A stretch of 26,547 nucleotides of DNA from an uncultured Campylobacter sp. (GTDB lineage: Bacteria > Campylobacterota > Campylobacteria > Campylobacterales > Campylobacteraceae): assembly GCA_900539505.1 (NCBI GenBank), contig UQCL01000028.1, forward strand, positions 1-26,547. Direction: 5' to 3'. The position numbers and the translations under genes are program-made. Positions within the stretch are counted from its first letter, which is position 1. Each line of letters begins with the position of its first letter. The notes beneath the pieces are model-generated. The model was given only the letters and a program-made list of their open reading frames with translations. It was not told the DNA's origin and did not search any database. Below are positions 1 through 8,498 of this stretch, piece by piece.

Positions 1-140
1 GTCCTTATATATCTAATAACTCATAAAAATTAAATAAAATACTTTAATAAAGAATTAATAAATCTTTTTAAAAATAACCTATGCGCTTCGATTTCACATT
101 TAGGCGCTCTAGCACAAACTCAACGCAAAGCCAAAACAAG

Positions 141-160
141 AAGCCCCATAGACGGGGCTT
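141..160 (-). terminator. Probable terminator of the SYLF-domain gene
   Basis: A perfect 7-bp inverted repeat (AAGCCCC and GGGGCTT, 6-base loop) lies just after the stop codon of the minus-strand SYLF gene. Read on the minus strand the stem is followed by a T-rich stretch (CTTGTTTT), as in an intrinsic terminator. The T-run is interrupted, so efficiency is uncertain. Confidence 0.6.
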
Positions 161-171
161 AACTCGATAAT

Positions 172-990
172 TTATTTTGCTTTTTTAGCCTTTTTGCTTC
201 GCGTAGCCTTAGCATGAGTTCTAGGAGAGCGGTTTGAGATGATTGGCTTACCGTCAGGATATTTTTTCTGCACGTGATTTACAGGTATCGCCGCACTGCT
301 GCTAGCGCCGTATTTCTCGCCGTTTGTGAAATACTTCCTCATCACTTCCTTCCATCTTTTTGCGTATTTATTCGCGCGAGGAGAGTCATTTAAGATATCC
401 TCGTAATCGTAAATTCTCTCATAGAAGTCGTTAGTTAGTTGATCGTCGATAGTGATTCTGCCGTTGTCGATCGATACGCCTAGGTAGACGCCTGTTTGCT
501 CGCCTGGACTTACCATCCATGCAGAGATATCAGGCAGATCGGTTGCGCGACCGGTTCTTCTACCTACGCCGCCTGCTGCGGCACCTACATTGATCTCAAG
601 GGTGTCTGTGCCAGTAAAAATGTCTTGATATGACTTTGTAGTGTGGAATATCATAACGATGTCGCTCGTCTCGTAGCCTGCTTGTAAGCCCACGCCGTAG
701 CCTTTATATTTGATAAAAATCGGTGAACTCCACTCGCCGTTCTCGCCTTTGACGCTAAAAATTCCATCGCCGTATTGTAGCGATGCGCCCGCAGCTAAAC
801 GTTTTACGTCGGTTAGGATTGCGACGGCTTTGGCGCTAGTCAGATAGCGCTCATCGGTACCGAAGTTATTAGCCGCTACGAAAGATCTAACGACATTAGT
901 CGCCGCTATAACCTCTTGATTTGCCACGACGTCCGCGTGCAAAAGACCGCAAAGTGCAACAGATGCTAGAAGCAAAAACTTTTTCATCAT
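172..990 (-). CDS. Secreted SYLF/Ysc84-domain lipid-binding protein with basic tail
   Basis: The 272-residue product opens with a signal peptide (Lys-Lys, then a hydrophobic run ending around Leu-His-Ala at residues 17-19), so it is probably periplasmic or outer-membrane associated. The body resembles the SYLF (Ysc84, formerly DUF500) family: an early helical segment rich in Ala and Val, then GASLQYGDG, a G-Y-G-V-G-L-Q-A-G-Y core, an IVMIF strand and a later G-A-A-A-G-G-V-G-R turn. SYLF proteins bind phospholipids; the bacterial role is not settled. The last 20 or so residues are strongly basic (Lys, Arg, His). The start is one of two adjacent ATG codons behind an AAAGGA site; the second has the better spacing. 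It is transcribed alone, divergent from the M23 peptidase gene. Confidence 0.8.
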   Translation of the reverse strand: MMKKFLLLASVALCGLLHADVVANQEVIAATNVVRSFVAANNFGTDERYLTSAKAVAILTDVKRLAAGASLQYGDGIFSVKGENGEWSSPIFIKYKGYGVGLQAGYETSDIVMIFHTTKSYQDIFTGTDTLEINVGAAAGGVGRRTGRATDLPDISAWMVSPGEQTGVYLGVSIDNGRITIDDQLTNDFYERIYDYEDILNDSPRANKYAKRWKEVMRKYFTNGEKYGASSSAAIPVNHVQKKYPDGKPIISNRSPRTHAKATRSKKAKKAK

Positions 991-1018
991 TTAATCCTTT
1001 TAAAATTGAATTTTCGTT

Positions 1019-1027
1019 ATTATAACA
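1019..1027 (-). promoter_or_regulatory. Extended -10 promoter for the SYLF gene
   Basis: On the minus strand this reads TGTTATAAT, a perfect extended -10 (TGN plus TATAAT), about 29 bases before the start codon. No -35 hexamer is evident, which is usual for the Campylobacter housekeeping sigma factor. Confidence 0.6.
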
Positions 1028-1095
1028 GCAATTTCATTTGTTTTAGCTAATTTTTAACAAAAAATTGATGAAAAATAACGAATTTTGGAAAATTT

Positions 1096-1908
1096 ATGAA
1101 ATTTCTAGCTATTTTTGCACTTTTGGCGATCAAAATTTTCGCTTTAGACATAGTAAATGGTGATGTTATTATCTTAAAATTAGATAAAAGCACAACCGAG
1201 TTGAGCTTTGGCTCAAAGAAAATCCCCCTCATCGAGGCACCAAATTCTAACGATAAAATCGCCGTTTTAGCGGCGAATTACCGCGCTAAGGGAGATTTCG
1301 CGCTGAGAATAGTAGATCAAAGCGGCAGCCACGAGCAGATCGTCGCTTTGAAAAAGGGCGAGTATAAAAAAGAGGCTCTAAGTGTCGCTCCTGGTAAAGT
1401 TAAACCGCCCAAAGAAGCCGCTGCGCGTATCAAAAAAGAGCTCGACGAAGCCAACGCAATCTATGCGATCACCACGCCGCGCTATCTTTTTTCCACGCCG
1501 TTTGAGCTGCCTTTAAACTCCAAAATAACCTCTGCATTCGGCAATGCCCGCACCTTTAATGGCGAGCTTAAAAGCTATCACAGCGGCACCGATTATCGTG
1601 CCGCGGTAGGCACTGTGGTGCGCGCTGCCAACGACGGCGTCGTAGTCATCGCCAAAGACCGCTACTACGCGGGCGGTTCGGTCGTGATTGATCACGGCGG
1701 CGGCATCTATTCGCAGTACTATCATCTAAGCGAGATCAAAGTGACGCTTGGCGATCACGTTCACAAAGGCGATGAAATCGCACTTTCGGGCGAGAGTGGT
1801 AGAGTTAGCGGCCCACATCTGCACTTCGGCATCGCGATCAACGGCGTGAGCGTCAATCCGCTAAGCTTCGTCGCTAAATTCAACGAAGTGGTTTTTGGCG
1901 AGCGCTAA
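1096..1908 (+). CDS. M23-family peptidoglycan metallopeptidase (Pgp3/Csd-like)
   Basis: The 270-residue product has a short signal peptide (residues 1-17, ending F-A-L-D) and a C-terminal LytM/M23 zinc peptidase domain (about 140-262). The zinc-binding set is visible: H162-x3-D166 (HSGTD), H210 and the HLH motif (H241, H243) within GPHLHFG. All key residues are present, so it should be active. The N-terminal 120 residues form a beta-rich periplasmic domain as in epsilonproteobacterial shape-related enzymes. Those enzymes cut peptide cross-links or trim muropeptides and control helical cell shape; C. jejuni Pgp3 is the closest type I can name. Only 1 base separates its stop from an ATG of the next gene, so the two are probably co-transcribed. 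Confidence 0.88.
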   Translation: MKFLAIFALLAIKIFALDIVNGDVIILKLDKSTTELSFGSKKIPLIEAPNSNDKIAVLAANYRAKGDFALRIVDQSGSHEQIVALKKGEYKKEALSVAPGKVKPPKEAAARIKKELDEANAIYAITTPRYLFSTPFELPLNSKITSAFGNARTFNGELKSYHSGTDYRAAVGTVVRAANDGVVVIAKDRYYAGGSVVIDHGGGIYSQYYHLSEIKVTLGDHVHKGDEIALSGESGRVSGPHLHFGIAINGVSVNPLSFVAKFNEVVFGER

Positions 1909-1933
1909 AATGCCCTACAATCCGAAGGAATTA

Positions 1934-3829
1934 ATGAAAAAAATTCTCGCAGGCAGCGATTTTAAGCTAAAAGGCTCGGTCAAAGGTCGTGTGCGCGTCG
2001 CGAGTAGGGACGGAGCGATCGTAAATTTTACCGCTGCAGACTTCGGCGTGCAGAGCCTAAACGACAAAATTTCGCTTAGTGGCGAGCAGTTCGAGCGCTT
2101 TAGAGCTAGAATTTTTGGGATTTTAAACTCTGGCGGACGTGAGCTTGCAGGCAGGCTCACTCTCTCTTCTACGCCCAAAAAGAAAGCCCGCACAGATCGT
2201 TTCCGCGCAGCGGATGGTTATGGTTATGCGGAGTTTGGCGACGCCTGCGATTTTAGTAGCTTTTGCGACGAAGATTTAGGCGCAGTTTTGCCAGAGGCAA
2301 ATGACAGCTTGGCAAAGACTTCGTATGCCACAAATGCAAGGCGCGGCGAGCGAGATCTTTCTGCGTGCAGCGCTCAGAGTGCGCAAGGCTTTACTTTACA
2401 GGCAGAATTTCAAGATGTTTCGCAAGCAGAATTTTATGGCGCAGCTCGGGCGGAATTTTGCGTAGATACGGCGTGCGAGAATTTTATTTCGCAAAATGAT
2501 GCTGCGCAGGATGACATGAGTATGGGGCTTGCTGCTAATTTCGAAGAGAGCGCAAATGCGAGGAGTAAAAATTTTATGCCGCAAAGCTCTGTGCCTGCGA
2601 ATTCTGCCAAAGGACAAAGCTTCATTCCTGCATCGCGAAATTTTGTTTCTGCGCAAAGCTCTGCGCTCGTGAAAGATTCCGTATTTGGGGCGCAAAATTC
2701 TAATTTTATGGCGCAAACGAAGAATTTTGTGGCTGAAAATTCGTTTGTAGCAGAGCAGGACGCGGACTTACGAAGTAAAAATTCTACGGCGCAAGGCTCT
2801 GCATCAAAAAATTCCACTTTCGTAAATTCTGCGCTTGATATAAAGTGCGCAAATGATTGTGGGTCTCAAGGCTCCGAGTTTTCCAAGGGGCAAAGCGCTA
2901 ATTTCGCTAGCTGCCGTGCCGCAAATTTTGCCTTAGAAAATGCCTCGGAATTTACGCCTCAAGATGGGAATTTCGCCGGTGAGAATTCAATATTTTTGGC
3001 AAAAGGGCAAAATTACGCGCCCGAAAATTCCGATGGGCAAAATTTAGCACAGAAAAGCTCCGCGCGAGAGCAACATCCTTTAAATTTGCCGCCGCAAGCG
3101 GGAAATAAATTTGCTCTCGAATTTGAGCAATCCGCGCAGCCTGCGTTAACGGGTGAGAATTCCACGTTTGCTTCTTCTATGACGGAGGGGGCGCTTGGTG
3201 ATGAGCCCGCGTCTGCTGCTTTTGGGAGCGAATCAACTTTTGCAACTAAGCCCGTAAATTTCTATGACAAGCCTGCGCGCAAAGCGCCTACAAAAGAGCG
3301 TGCGCGCCTCTCGGAGCGTCCGCAGGCTTTGCCTATTGCAAGCGCTTCGCGTCCTATCTCGCTACCGCAAGCGCCTAGAGCTAGGCTCATCGAGCTTAAG
3401 CCGCGTTTTATAGGCATCGCGCATAGGATTAAAATTTCGTTTTTGAAAAAGAGCGCGAGCGAGCCGGGCGAAGGGGTTTTGGCGCGCGTTCGTATTCCAC
3501 TTTTGATGGAGAATTTCGGTCTTAATGATATTTTGTCGTCCACGGCGAGCTACCAAATGGCGAAAAAGATGGTGCGCACGATTGCCGATCTTTACATCGC
3601 CAAGGACCTGCGTGGCGTGCACATAGACGTGCCGGTGCGCCTTGAGATGGGCTTTAAAAGCGGTATCTCCGACGTCAGCAACCACGCCTTTATATTTAAG
3701 CTCATCGAGGACAGCCTCGTCAAAAACGGCGTCATCGACGATGATAACGCAGATATCGTGCGGGAGATCAAGCTCTTTAAGCAAGACGTTTTCGACGGGG
3801 TTTTAGTAAACATCATGCGGTTTGAGTAG
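1934..3829 (+). CDS. Conserved hypothetical with possible RusA-like C-terminal domain and very large repeat insert
   Basis: From the ATG at 1934 the product is 631 residues. I chose this start because GAAGGA lies 5 bases upstream; an in-frame ATG at 1910 and a TTG at 1895 lack a good site. Residues 1-90 form a compact basic/beta domain. Residues 93-445 are low-complexity, rich in N-S and N-F pairs, and correspond to the repeat at 2212-3270. The last 150 residues look conserved and end in an acidic pattern: D580-x2-N583, K589, D593 and D602-D603-D604. This resembles the D-x-D-N...K...D...DD layout of RusA Holliday-junction resolvases, although the second Asp of DxDN is Ser here and the Lys spacing is longer. 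The gene follows the M23 gene, as I remember Cj1086c following Cj1087c. Function is unknown; a RusA-like fold is inference. Confidence 0.7.
   Translation: MKKILAGSDFKLKGSVKGRVRVASRDGAIVNFTAADFGVQSLNDKISLSGEQFERFRARIFGILNSGGRELAGRLTLSSTPKKKARTDRFRAADGYGYAEFGDACDFSSFCDEDLGAVLPEANDSLAKTSYATNARRGERDLSACSAQSAQGFTLQAEFQDVSQAEFYGAARAEFCVDTACENFISQNDAAQDDMSMGLAANFEESANARSKNFMPQSSVPANSAKGQSFIPASRNFVSAQSSALVKDSVFGAQNSNFMAQTKNFVAENSFVAEQDADLRSKNSTAQGSASKNSTFVNSALDIKCANDCGSQGSEFSKGQSANFASCRAANFALENASEFTPQDGNFAGENSIFLAKGQNYAPENSDGQNLAQKSSAREQHPLNLPPQAGNKFALEFEQSAQPALTGENSTFASSMTEGALGDEPASAAFGSESTFATKPVNFYDKPARKAPTKERARLSERPQALPIASASRPISLPQAPRARLIELKPRFIGIAHRIKISFLKKSASEPGEGVLARVRIPLLMENFGLNDILSSTASYQMAKKMVRTIADLYIAKDLRGVHIDVPVRLEMGFKSGISDVSNHAFIFKLIEDSLVKNGVIDDDNADIVREIKLFKQDVFDGVLVNIMRFE
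2212..3270 (+). repeat. RAATTY-core repeat array inside a coding region
   Basis: About 1,060 bases of degenerate repeats with cores AAATTT, AAATTC, GAATTC or GAATTT, usually flanked by GC-rich triplets such as GCGCAA or TCTGC. By eye I count about 24 RAATTY sites. The array stays in frame and encodes about 350 low-complexity residues (repeated K-N-S, E-N-S, Q-N-F). It separates the two conserved ends of the host protein. Confidence 0.75.
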
Positions 3830-3973
3830 AGGCTTTGCGGCGCCTTGCAGATAAATTTTAAAAAATTTGCGTTGCCGTATGAAAATTCGCCGTTTTCGAG
3901 CTTTAGCTCGCACCGCAACAAGCGCTTTTTAAAATTTTTTTGATCAAACCGGTAAAAATTTGAAAGGATTGAG

Positions 3974-4537
3974 ATGCAAAAAGCCTTTTTTAATTCGCCT
4001 ATTGGAATGCTTGAAATTTGTGATGATGAGATCGGGATCTGCAGCATCGACTGGGTCAAAAGCTCTGTCTGCGGGCCCAATGATGAGATCTTTAAAAAAC
4101 ACGACGCAGGGCTTAAATTCGGTTTTGTGCGTGCAGCGGACGATAAAGGACGCGATTTAAGGCTTAGCGATTTAAGAAAGAATTTGGCTCTTTGCACCGA
4201 CGAGCTTGGCGCATATTTCAGGGGCGAGCTTGAAAGCTTTAGCGTTAAACTGAGCCAAAATGGCACGCAGTTTCAAAAGTCCGTGTGGAGCGAGCTTTTA
4301 GAGATTCCTTACGGCGAGGTCGTAACATACGGCGAGCTAGCTCGGGCTATCGGCAGACCGCACGCAAGCCGCGCAGTAGGCGGCGCAAACGGCAAAAACA
4401 AAATCCCCATCATCGTGCCGTGCCACCGCGTCGTAGCTACGGGCGGGCTCGGAGGATACAGCGGCGCGGGCGGCGTAGCTACCAAAGCGTGGCTACTAAA
4501 CTTTGAAAGAGAAAGCCTAGCCAAATTTGGCAAGTAA
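3974..4537 (+). CDS. ogt: Methylated-DNA--protein-cysteine methyltransferase
   Basis: This 187-residue protein is an O6-alkylguanine-DNA alkyltransferase, which repairs O6-methylguanine by transferring the alkyl group irreversibly to its own cysteine. The acceptor motif IVPCHRV is intact (C150, H151). The Asn hinge and helix-turn-helix region are recognisable in the preceding TYGELA and GGANGKN segments (about 118-143). The N-terminal domain (1-95) is the usual less conserved RNase H-like part. An AAAGGA ribosome site sits 7-8 bases before the ATG. The gene stands alone, with a 144-base gap upstream and an approximately 1-kb repeat-rich gap downstream. Confidence 0.93.
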   Translation: MQKAFFNSPIGMLEICDDEIGICSIDWVKSSVCGPNDEIFKKHDAGLKFGFVRAADDKGRDLRLSDLRKNLALCTDELGAYFRGELESFSVKLSQNGTQFQKSVWSELLEIPYGEVVTYGELARAIGRPHASRAVGGANGKNKIPIIVPCHRVVATGGLGGYSGAGGVATKAWLLNFERESLAKFGK

Positions 4538-5591
4538 AATTCCGTTAAATTCTGCCTTGCAGGCACGGCGCTGATTTTAAAATTTTACCGCGCGACGCTG
4601 CGAAATTCTATAAAGCGATTTTGTAAATTTCTAGTTTTTGCGGCGACCAAGATAGTTGAAATTTTGCAAGAAGCGAAGCCTACTTGAAGCTCTAATTTGG
4701 AATTTATCGCGCCGCAGACGCCTGCTATGAGCGGTTGAAATTTTTCGCAGCAGTAAAATTTAGCCTCGCGAAATTCTACGCTGAAGTCTTTCGATAAATT
4801 TTCATCTTGCGTGCATTTAGTGCGACAGCGCGTAAAGCAGCAAAATTTTGAATCCTTTTCGTGAAAATAGGCAAGGATAGCAAGTTTTGAGGCGGAATTT
4901 TGCAGAGGTTAAAATTCTGTGTCGCTACGCCGTATGGGCAAAATTCCACGCCGCTGTATCAAAGCAAAGTAAAATTTTAATCGCGCTTGTCAGGCAGGGT
5001 TAAAATCCGCGCAGAGGCGGTAGGGCGAGGCAGAATTTCTCGCAGCGGCAATGCGGCTAAGCAAAATTCTATAAATCCACAAAGCGGGCGGTATCCCGGG
5101 CAAAAGTGGCATCGTCTTAGTCAGGCTTCTTGCGTAAGCAGCGGACGCGCCAAAGATAAAATTTTTCACGAAGACGGCAAAGTACAGCAGTATGCCGCTA
5201 GAGTCACCTGACGAAGATGAAATTCTACGCAAAGAGAGCGAGAGGAATTTTGCGCAAAGATCGCGCTATTTGCTGAAATTCTCGCAGAAGCAGCATTTTT
5301 ATAAAAAATCCTAGTAGGGGCAGCATTATCGTCGTCAAAGCTCGCCTTTGAGGTGGTGGCGTTTTGCTAAGGCTTCTTGCGAAATCGACATTGCATAGCA
5401 AAGTAATTGTAAAAGCGGCGAGCGTGCTGTAGATAAAATTCTTAGCAAAAGCGGCGTAGCAGGGCAAAATTTCTACGCAATACGCACGGCAAAGATAAAA
5501 TTTGCCAAGCAACTACGAGCGAAAACCCTGGCAAATTTGGCGAAGCTTGGCAGAACGCAGAAAATCTATGCAGCTTTGCCAAATTCCTAAA
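4538..5591. repeat. Gene-free repeat-rich intergenic region (RAATTY array)
   Basis: I see no credible gene here. Short open frames exist on both strands but lack start context and family resemblance. The stretch is built from degenerate units such as AAAATTCTACGC and its complement, about one RAATTY core per 35-40 bases (about 28 by eye), in both sequence orientations. It is the same motif that fills the protein inserts elsewhere in the window. It could be an accumulated repeat array or a decayed gene overrun by repeats. Confidence 0.65.
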
Positions 5592-6770
5592 TTAGCCGAA
5601 ATTTTCTATCAGATCGCTAAAAATTTTAGCTAAATTTTCGACATCGCTAATCTCTACTCGTTCGTTGATCTGATGGATCGTGTCGTTTCGCACGCCAAAC
5701 TCCGCTGTCTCCACGCCAAACTCCGCGAAGTATCTCGCGTCGCTCGTGCCGCCTGCGGTGTTTAGCTCGGCTGCTGCGCCGCAGATCTTCTGCACGCTAG
5801 CGCTTAGTTTTTGCACGATTTTGGAGTTTCGCTGAGTTAAAAAAGGCTTTGAGGAGCTTTTTAGCGCAAGGTGTAGCGACGCGCCTGCTCGCAGCTGTGC
5901 GGTGCAACTCATTTCTAGCTTGCCGCAGGATTCGCTTTCGCTGCATAGCGCGTCTTTAGCGTCCAGTTCAAATAACCTCAGTACGTAGTCTCGCACGTCT
6001 TCTAGCCCCAGCCCTACGCCGCCGCGGACGTTAAACATCACGCGCACGTCCTTGGGTGTTACGTTTACGACCTGTGAGCCGCCGCGAATGTCGGTGATGA
6101 CTATCTTAGCTGGAGCAAAATCCTCGCTACCCGCGTCCAGATCATGCCCCGCGAGGCTTGCAAGCACCGGCGCTAAAATGTGGACAGGATTGATGCATTT
6201 ATCTGGGTAGGCTGCGTGCCCGCCGATACCCGTGAGTGTGAGGACGCCGTTAATCGAGCCGCGGCGGCCGATCTTAATGGTATCGCCGAAGCGCACTTCA
6301 CATGTAGGCTCCGCAACGACTGCGAAGTCGGGTATGGCACCTTGCTCGCGCAATTTAGAGAGCATTTCGCGCGTGCCGTAGATGCCGTCGCCCTCCTCAT
6401 CGCTGGTTAGCAGCAGGCTCAGCGTGCCCTTAAAATCGCGTGCCGCCGCTAGCGCGCAGATCGCCGCTGCGATGCCGCTTTTCATATCCTGCGCGCCGCG
6501 CCCGTATAAAAAGCCCTCCGCTTCCACCGGCACAAACGGATCGCTCGCCCAGCCTTCGCCCGGCGGCACGACGTCGATGTGCCCGGCAAAGCATAGATGC
6601 GGACCCTGTCCGAAGCGCTTGGTAAAAATCGCGTTAGTTACGCCGTTTAGCTCGAATCTATCCTCGCTAAAGTCCGCCAGTAGCATCGAGACGTAGTTGA
6701 AAGCTCCGTCGTCGCTAGGTGTGAGCGAGCGGAATTTGATGAGCTCTTTTAGAATTTCAATCGGTTTCAT
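5592..6770 (-). CDS. dapE: Succinyl-diaminopimelate desuccinylase
   Basis: The 392-residue product hydrolyses N-succinyl-LL-diaminopimelate to LL-diaminopimelate and succinate in the lysine and meso-DAP pathway, feeding peptidoglycan. It is a cytoplasmic dinuclear zinc M20 peptidase-family enzyme. The metal and catalytic residues are visible: H64 and D66 in AGHIDVVPPG, D95 in GRGAQDMKSG, E125-E126 in TSDEEGDG and E154 in VVAEPTC. A C-terminal NDTIHQINE segment supplies the last metal His. It is about 20 residues longer than C. jejuni DapE as I recall it, with a Cys/Ser-rich stretch around 275-300. An AAGGAAGG ribosome site precedes the ATG. It starts 15 bases after the LysE-family gene, so the two form an operon. 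Confidence 0.95.
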   Translation of the reverse strand: MKPIEILKELIKFRSLTPSDDGAFNYVSMLLADFSEDRFELNGVTNAIFTKRFGQGPHLCFAGHIDVVPPGEGWASDPFVPVEAEGFLYGRGAQDMKSGIAAAICALAAARDFKGTLSLLLTSDEEGDGIYGTREMLSKLREQGAIPDFAVVAEPTCEVRFGDTIKIGRRGSINGVLTLTGIGGHAAYPDKCINPVHILAPVLASLAGHDLDAGSEDFAPAKIVITDIRGGSQVVNVTPKDVRVMFNVRGGVGLGLEDVRDYVLRLFELDAKDALCSESESCGKLEMSCTAQLRAGASLHLALKSSSKPFLTQRNSKIVQKLSASVQKICGAAAELNTAGGTSDARYFAEFGVETAEFGVRNDTIHQINERVEISDVENLAKIFSDLIENFG

Positions 6771-6785
6771 AAGCCTTCCTTTGGT

Positions 6786-7382
6786 TTAAATTTTAGCGAA
6801 AATTATAGCGTATAAAAGCTTTAGCGCAAAAAATGTCAAAATAAACGCCGAGATATATGCAAATGCCAGCACTACTATATTTGGAAGCTTGCTACGAGCT
6901 AGATATATTGCAAGCGGAAAAAGCGTGATCCAAGCTAAAATTCCGCTTACAAGCCCCGCAAGGGCAAGCGCGAAATCTGCTCGCGCGGTGCCGGCAGATA
7001 CGCTGAGCCAAAACATAATGACGTATGGATTTAGTAAATTTATTAAAAAGCCTTTGCCGTAAAGCGCCGCGCCTGAGCAAGCCTCGACGCTTGCAGGTTG
7101 CACCGAGCGAGTCGCGCCATGCCAGATCGCGTACGCCGTGTAGAGCAAAAAGCACGCGCCAAATATCGATATGCAGGCAAAAACGATCGGGATTTTGGCT
7201 AACTGCGATATGCCAAACGCCGATAGCGCTAGATACAGCATATCCGCGCTCATGGCGCCGAGGCCCAGGCACAGCGCCTTGGTGTAGCTTCGCAGCGCGT
7301 AGGACATTATCAGTACGTTTACCGGGCCGATCGGCACGCTAACGCCAAGTCCCATCAAAATCCCTTGTAAAAATTGTTGCAT
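6786..7382 (-). CDS. LysE/RhtB-family amino-acid exporter
   Basis: A 198-residue inner-membrane protein of the LysE/RhtB translocator superfamily. The N-terminal signature GVSVPIGPVNVLIM is followed by about five further hydrophobic segments. I set the start at the ATG at 7382 because AAGGAGAGGG directly precedes it; a TTG at 7403 would add seven residues that overlap that ribosome site. LysE-type carriers export basic or other amino acids to limit intracellular accumulation. Here the gene is the first of an operon with dapE of lysine biosynthesis, which makes lysine or a related amino acid the attractive substrate. The substrate is inferred from context. Confidence 0.87.
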   Translation of the reverse strand: MQQFLQGILMGLGVSVPIGPVNVLIMSYALRSYTKALCLGLGAMSADMLYLALSAFGISQLAKIPIVFACISIFGACFLLYTAYAIWHGATRSVQPASVEACSGAALYGKGFLINLLNPYVIMFWLSVSAGTARADFALALAGLVSGILAWITLFPLAIYLARSKLPNIVVLAFAYISAFILTFFALKLLYAIIFAKI

Positions 7383-8498
7383 CCCTCTCCTTACATTCCC
7401 CAAACTGCTCTAAAATTTCGGCGTGCGATGCTGCGAATAGATCTATGGGCGCGGCTTTGCAAATAGATCGATGACGCACAGCTTCGCGAATGGATCAATC
7501 CTAAAATTCCGCGCGACCGTCGATCGGTTTTTAAATTTAACGCAATCGTCGCCGTAATGCGCCTTAATTTTAAAATTTTAACGCGAGCGGTTGCATGTGC
7601 CTCGGCTTTGAAATTTTAACGAGCGCTTCACATACACGCTCAGTTGCAAAATTTCAATATGAGCATTATGTGCTTGAATTATACGAGTATTCGTGCGACG
7701 GACCCGCTCACTAGACTTTAAATTTAGCTTTTAAATTTCAATGCGCGGATCGTGGTTTAAATTTGTAGTTTAAATTTGCGGCTCGAATTTTGTGAGGCAA
7801 AATTTGCCGTTTTGCTGCGTCGCTAAGTTTTCGAGTTAAATTCCGCAAGGCAAAATTTAAATTTCATCGCCGGTAGCAGAGCCGTCACTCTAGTCGTGAG
7901 CTAAATTTAACAAGGCAAAATTTAAACTAGCAAAAGATTGGCGACGAACGACGGCTTGCGCAAGTCGGTAAATTTTAATCGCGTAAATTTAAAGATCGCG
8001 GCGGTAAAATTTAGCCCGCCGAAATTTTGCTTTGCGTAATTTCGCATATCCGCGCTCATAAACGGCTCATGATCGCAGATAAAATTTTGCGAAGCGAAAT
8101 TTCGCGCCTTAAAATTTTATCCGCAAATTTTAAAATCCAGCCGCAACGTCTGAAATTTAGCCGCGCGCCCGTAATTTGGCTACGCCCTCATTTTAAATTT
8201 TATCGGCCGCCGCAAAACCTGGCCCGCAAAACAGATGTGCCGCAGAGCAGGTCCCGCCGCGACGCCAAATCGCGCCGTAAATTTTATCGTTTCGCAGTGG
8301 GACAAATTCCGTGCTGCGAAGCAAGAATCTGCGCGCCGCGCCGTATTAAATCTGCACCGCAGAGCAAATTTCGAGCTAGTCTCGCGCCGCAGCCTGGTTT
8401 GCAGAGATATTGCGCGCAAAGCTCGCTTTGCAAAACATCGCGACGCAAGAGCTTTAAGCAGTCTGCTTCGTAAAATTCCGCGATCGCAATAGCTAAAT
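7383..8498. repeat. Gene-free repeat-rich intergenic region (second RAATTY array)
   Basis: About 1.1 kb with no convincing gene. Open frames at 8027-8473 (plus) and 8180-8542 (minus) encode Arg/Cys-rich strings with no family resemblance and reflect compositional bias. AAATTT and AAATTC cores recur about every 33 bases (about 33 by eye), commonly as GGCAAAATTT, GTTTAAATTT or TAAATTTAA. It lies upstream of the lysE-dapE operon and downstream of the fbp operon, so it must hold the lysE promoter. I could not pick a single convincing -10 box. Confidence 0.6.

Noticed and set aside
1895..1933. Earlier TTG (1895) or ATG (1910) start for the RusA-like protein
   Set aside because: Neither has a ribosome site, whereas the ATG at 1934 has GAAGGA at good spacing.
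3897..3910. Hairpin CGAGCTTTAGCTCG after the RusA-like gene
   Set aside because: The stem is short and is not followed by a T-run on the plus strand, so terminator function is not supported.
3592..4266. Long minus-strand open frame (224 codons)
   Set aside because: It lies antisense to the conserved end of the RusA-like gene and the start of ogt, is Ser/Leu/Lys-rich, and has no family resemblance.
4987..5512. Short open frames on both strands
   Set aside because: They are made of repeat units, have no ribosome site and no recognisable product.
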